Of a DNA stretch of 64,000 bases, positions 61,127 through 64,000 are shown piece after piece. The stretch is taken from NCBI GenBank assembly GCA_963711465.1, contig CAVQEG010000001.1, positions 2,852,001-2,916,000 on the forward strand, written 5' to 3'. The position numbers were made by a program, and so were the translations under genes. Position 1 is the first letter of the stretch. Every line of letters begins with the position of its first letter. Below the pieces are notes generated by a model. The model was not told the DNA's origin, did not search any database, and was given only the letters and a program-made list of their open reading frames with translations. Source of the DNA: CAVQEG01 sp963711465. Lineage in GTDB: Bacteria > Bacteroidota > Ignavibacteria > OLB7.

Positions 61127-61615
61127 ATGAAATCTCACCTCATCAATGCGACGCTCCTTGCGGCCCTGTTGACGGTGGCAGCCATTGCGTATCCGGATCT
61201 TCCGGCGCGAATCCCCGGTCACTTCGATCTCGGCGGGACCGTCAGTCGCTGGGATCAGACGACGCCGTGGGCGTGGTTCGGTCTTCCGCTCGTTGCCGCC
61301 GGCATCGGGTTACTGCTGTTCGGACTCGGGCGGTTCATCAGTGCTCGCCCGAACTTCGTGAAGCTGCCGGATGGACGGCGGGCCGACGAACTCGGGACCG
61401 AATCGCGTCAACAGGTCATGTCGCTGGTCGACGGGGCGCTCGGCTGGTGCGGCGCACTTGCCACGATCGTGTTCTCACTGATCGAATTCGCCACGTGGCG
61501 CATCGCATTCGGCATGGGTGGCGGCGGTATCGTCACGTTCGCCGTCGTGTCCTCGATCGTCGTCCTGCCGATCCCGGCGATCGTGATGCTCGTGCGGATG
61601 GGATCCAGGCGCTGA
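61127..61615 (+). CDS. DUF1648-type membrane protein
   Basis: The 162-residue product begins MKSHLINATLLAALLTVAAI, then PARIPGHFDLGGTVSRWD, the DUF1648 hallmark (P-x-x-I-P-x-H-F/W-x-x-x-G). It has four membrane segments (about residues 5-20, 52-72, 108-128 and 138-158). This family includes SdpI-like immunity proteins and regulators; the role here is unknown. It is followed by the metallopeptidase gene after 60 bp. Confidence 0.75.
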   Translation: MKSHLINATLLAALLTVAAIAYPDLPARIPGHFDLGGTVSRWDQTTPWAWFGLPLVAAGIGLLLFGLGRFISARPNFVKLPDGRRADELGTESRQQVMSLVDGALGWCGALATIVFSLIEFATWRIAFGMGGGGIVTFAVVSSIVVLPIPAIVMLVRMGSRR

Positions 61616-61675
61616 GACCGCGCACGCGAATTGCACCCGTTCGACCTGAAGCTGAATCATCGCTGAGGTTTCAAC

Positions 61676-64000
61676 ATGAACCGCATGCGCACGCTCTGGT
61701 CGTTCATTCTGGTATGTACCCTCGTCTCCGCTGCCCAGGCGCAATTGCTCAAGTATCCCAGTGGCGCCGGCCGCCTCGACGTCTCGTGGTACGATATCCG
61801 TAGCGACCACTTCATCATCACCTACCATTCGGGACTCGATTCGGTCGCACACCAGGCCGCCAGCATCGCCGAAGCCGTCTACCCCGTGGTGACCCGCAAC
61901 CTCGGTACGAGGGTGCCCGGTCGAACCCGAATCTACCTTTCGAACCTCGATGAGGTACCCGACGCGTTCGCCTACGGCGAAGAATTCATCTACGTCTGGA
62001 TGCGCGGCATCAACGATGACATGCCGCTCGGTGGTATCCGCGCCGCCGGCCGCGCCAAGTGGCTTCGGTCGGTCATCACCCACGAATTCACCCACATTGC
62101 CGTTGCCCACGCCACCGACAGCTGGTACAACACGCTCACCGACAGAATCCGATTCGTGCCACGCTGGTTCAGCGAAGGTGTCGCGCGGACGATGGAACCC
62201 GACGGCTGGACGCCCGACCTCGACGTCGTCATGCGTATGGCCACATCGGATGAAAGGCTCGGTACCGAACCCGTCCGCCTCGGCATCGCCGACGACCATC
62301 GGGTCTACGAGTCCGGTCACTCCATCGTGCTGTACATGATCTGGCGCTTCGGTGCCGATGTGATTCCAGACATCCTCCACGAGGGATTCGAAGGCGTGCT
62401 TGGATACGATTTCGGCCGCGGTGTCGAACGAGCCACCGGCTACTCGCTCGACCGGATTCTCTCGGATTGGAAACGCACCGTCAACGCCCTCTACGGTGCC
62501 GAGTACGCCGCCCGCGTCGAGACCAGCACCATCGCCCCCGGCGTCGATGCCGGACTCGAGGTCGTCTATGGCGCCGCCTATTCACCCGATCGCCATCAGC
62601 TGGCCATGCTCGCCGTGGAAGAGGAAGGGGAGGACCCGCAACAGCTCTATCTCGTTCCTGTCGATCCCGCCGATCCGGCGCGTCCGACGAGCGACCCGAT
62701 CGTGCTCAGCTCCGATCATGGCTTCGATCCGAATTTCACGTGGAGTCCCGACGGCCACCACCTCGTCATCGCCAAACAGGCACGTGACGGCCATCAGTCG
62801 CTGGTCTACGACCTGTTCGTCGTCGATGTCCCGACCGGCGATCTGCACCGGATCACCCGTTCGGGTTCGTTGCATGATCCGTTCTGGGCACCCGATGGAC
62901 ATACGATCGTGGCGGTACAGAAGAAGCTCGGTCATGACAATCTGGTCGCCGTCGATGCCGCCACGGGTTCGATCCGCCCGCTGCGCACGATGCCACGGGA
63001 CGTGCAGATCTACACGCCGTGCGTGTCAGCAGACGGGACGCGTATCGCCTTCAGCGTCTTCGGCGCAAACGGACGGCGGACGATTGCGATCGTCGACAGC
63101 GGAGGCGGTTCGCTGCAACGGTTCGATCAGCTGACCAACGCGCGCTATCCGCTCTTCTCACCCGACGGTCGGCGGGTGGTCTTCACCACCTACGCCTCCG
63201 GCGTTCCCGACCTGCAGATGATGTCCGCCGACGGCACGAATCGCCACCCCATCACTGCGGTCGCGGGCGGACTCTACAGCGTCCAGTGGCTTCCCGGCAG
63301 CGATTCGGTCGTAGCGATCTCCTTCGACGCACCCACGCGCATCACGCCGCATCTGATTCCGGCGAACGACCGGATGGCACCGCCGACCGACCTCGATATC
63401 CGCGCCCAGTACAGCGCCTGGCAGCACGCCCACTTTCCCCTGCACGTTCCCGACGACGACGCGATCACCGCCGCGAAAACGACGCCGAGAGAGCATTACA
63501 ACTCGCTCACCGCGCTCTTCCCGATCGTGCCGGTCTGGCCGATGTACGGCGCGGACATGACCTCCGGTGGCGGTGACAGCGGGTACCGGCTCGGACTCAA
63601 TTCGGTCTGGAGCGATCCCATGGGCATGCACTCTCTGATTGCCTACGGTGACTACGGCCTGAGCAGCGGGATCTTCGGCGGTGAACTCGGCTATGTGAAC
63701 AATATGCTGCCGGTGATGCTGATCGCTCATGGCGATTACTCGTTCGGCGAACGACGCACGATCGACGGCCAGCCGTATTTCCAGCGCAATAAGGGAATCA
63801 GCGTTCGCGCCGTATACACGCTGAATTCACCCGTCCGGCTGGACGAACGCCACGTTTTTTCGGTCGAATTCAGACGGCGCCTGCTCGAGCCGGCCAATCT
63901 ACGGGCATTCGGTGATGTAATCGACGTGCGAACGCCGGTGGCCGCACAGCTGAGCGAAGTCGGCGCACGGTATATGTTCAATACGAGCGGCTTCCTGTTC
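61676..64000 (+). CDS. exported HExxH metallopeptidase with PD40 propeller and C-terminal barrel, 3' end missing
   Basis: The visible 775 residues start with a signal peptide (MNRMRTLWSFILVCTLVSAA, then QAQLL). Residues about 25-280 are a gluzincin-type peptidase domain: VITHEFTHIAVAHATDSWYN gives the zinc motif HEFTH, and FVPRWFSEGVARTMEPDG the third ligand (Glu). PD40 blades follow (about 300-560; SPDGHHLVIAKQA, APDGHTIVAVQKK, SADGTRIAFSVFG, SPDGRRVVFTTYA). From about residue 630 a beta-barrel-like part begins (GYRLGLNSVWSDPMGMHSLI). Such proteins are common in FCB genomes and are probably outer-membrane anchored. GAGG lies 8 bp before the ATG. Confidence 0.88.
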   Translation, partial: MNRMRTLWSFILVCTLVSAAQAQLLKYPSGAGRLDVSWYDIRSDHFIITYHSGLDSVAHQAASIAEAVYPVVTRNLGTRVPGRTRIYLSNLDEVPDAFAYGEEFIYVWMRGINDDMPLGGIRAAGRAKWLRSVITHEFTHIAVAHATDSWYNTLTDRIRFVPRWFSEGVARTMEPDGWTPDLDVVMRMATSDERLGTEPVRLGIADDHRVYESGHSIVLYMIWRFGADVIPDILHEGFEGVLGYDFGRGVERATGYSLDRILSDWKRTVNALYGAEYAARVETSTIAPGVDAGLEVVYGAAYSPDRHQLAMLAVEEEGEDPQQLYLVPVDPADPARPTSDPIVLSSDHGFDPNFTWSPDGHHLVIAKQARDGHQSLVYDLFVVDVPTGDLHRITRSGSLHDPFWAPDGHTIVAVQKKLGHDNLVAVDAATGSIRPLRTMPRDVQIYTPCVSADGTRIAFSVFGANGRRTIAIVDSGGGSLQRFDQLTNARYPLFSPDGRRVVFTTYASGVPDLQMMSADGTNRHPITAVAGGLYSVQWLPGSDSVVAISFDAPTRITPHLIPANDRMAPPTDLDIRAQYSAWQHAHFPLHVPDDDAITAAKTTPREHYNSLTALFPIVPVWPMYGADMTSGGGDSGYRLGLNSVWSDPMGMHSLIAYGDYGLSSGIFGGELGYVNNMLPVMLIAHGDYSFGERRTIDGQPYFQRNKGISVRAVYTLNSPVRLDERHVFSVEFRRRLLEPANLRAFGDVIDVRTPVAAQLSEVGARYMFNTSGFLF

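Overview
The window is 64 kb of high-GC (roughly 60-64%) chromosomal DNA. The genes point to the Fibrobacterota-Chlorobiota-Bacteroidota (FCB) group, and within it to a Chlorobiota, Ignavibacteria or 'Kapabacteria'-type organism. This placement is an inference from gene content. Supporting genes are a PD40/OmpA fusion, two DUF2723 (TMEM260-like) membrane proteins, a DUF4175 protein, an OstA/LptA-like protein, a FlgD/CHU-like C-terminal domain and a membrane pyrophosphatase. Supporting DNA signals are several promoters of the Bacteroidota form TTG or TTTC, 19-21 nt, TAnnTTTG. No tRNA, rRNA, phage gene, transposase or CRISPR array is visible. The coding regions look like core housekeeping chromosome.

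Layout: 1-4226 holds a DUF4175 gene (cut by the window edge), gcvT and a YbbR-domain gene. 4227-8191 is the unusual part. Two large non-coding repeat complexes, with more than 35 units of about 30 bp and five copies of a 335-390 bp partly palindromic core, fill all the space on both sides of one XRE/cupin regulator gene. 8192-16362 holds PD40-OmpA, a MoeB-rhodanese fusion, an RmlC-like cupin, an acyl-CoA dehydrogenase, a sigma factor, a lipoprotein, an aldehyde dehydrogenase and a DUF4279 protein. 16512-24538 is a leftward housekeeping run: flippase-like protein, rplI, ssb, rpsF, hppA, pth, rplY, prs and a NUDIX hydrolase. 24713-33757 is a probable glycosylation locus with two DUF2723 proteins, a dolichyl-phosphate-sugar-synthase-like GT2 and a helper of unknown function, followed by hemW. 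33764-41889 holds two signal peptidases, lepA, mpg, a NifU-type scaffold, mrp, an SRPBCC-like protein and ispE.

41972-47198 is a rightward translation and metabolism block: infC (apparently starting at ATA), rpmI, rplT, pheS, queE, tam and rarD. 47342-55274 holds dusB, a FlgD-like protein, the OstA-like protein, a second acyl-CoA dehydrogenase and clpC. 55384-64000 holds a small outer-membrane protein, a candidate structured RNA, an isoaspartyl peptidase, two poorly defined ORFs, cupin_5, a diphthamide-synthetase-like ATPase, a MalK-type ABC ATPase, a DUF1648 protein and a large HEFTH metallopeptidase/PD40/barrel protein cut by the window end.

Functional themes are translation (IF3, L9, L20, L25, L35, S6, PheS, LepA, Pth, DusB, QueE), Fe-S and cofactor assembly (Mrp, NifU, HemW, MoeB), envelope biogenesis (LepB x2, OstA-like, OmpA, YbbR) and protein quality control (ClpC). 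The strongest candidate for something undescribed is the repeat complex around the XRE/cupin gene.
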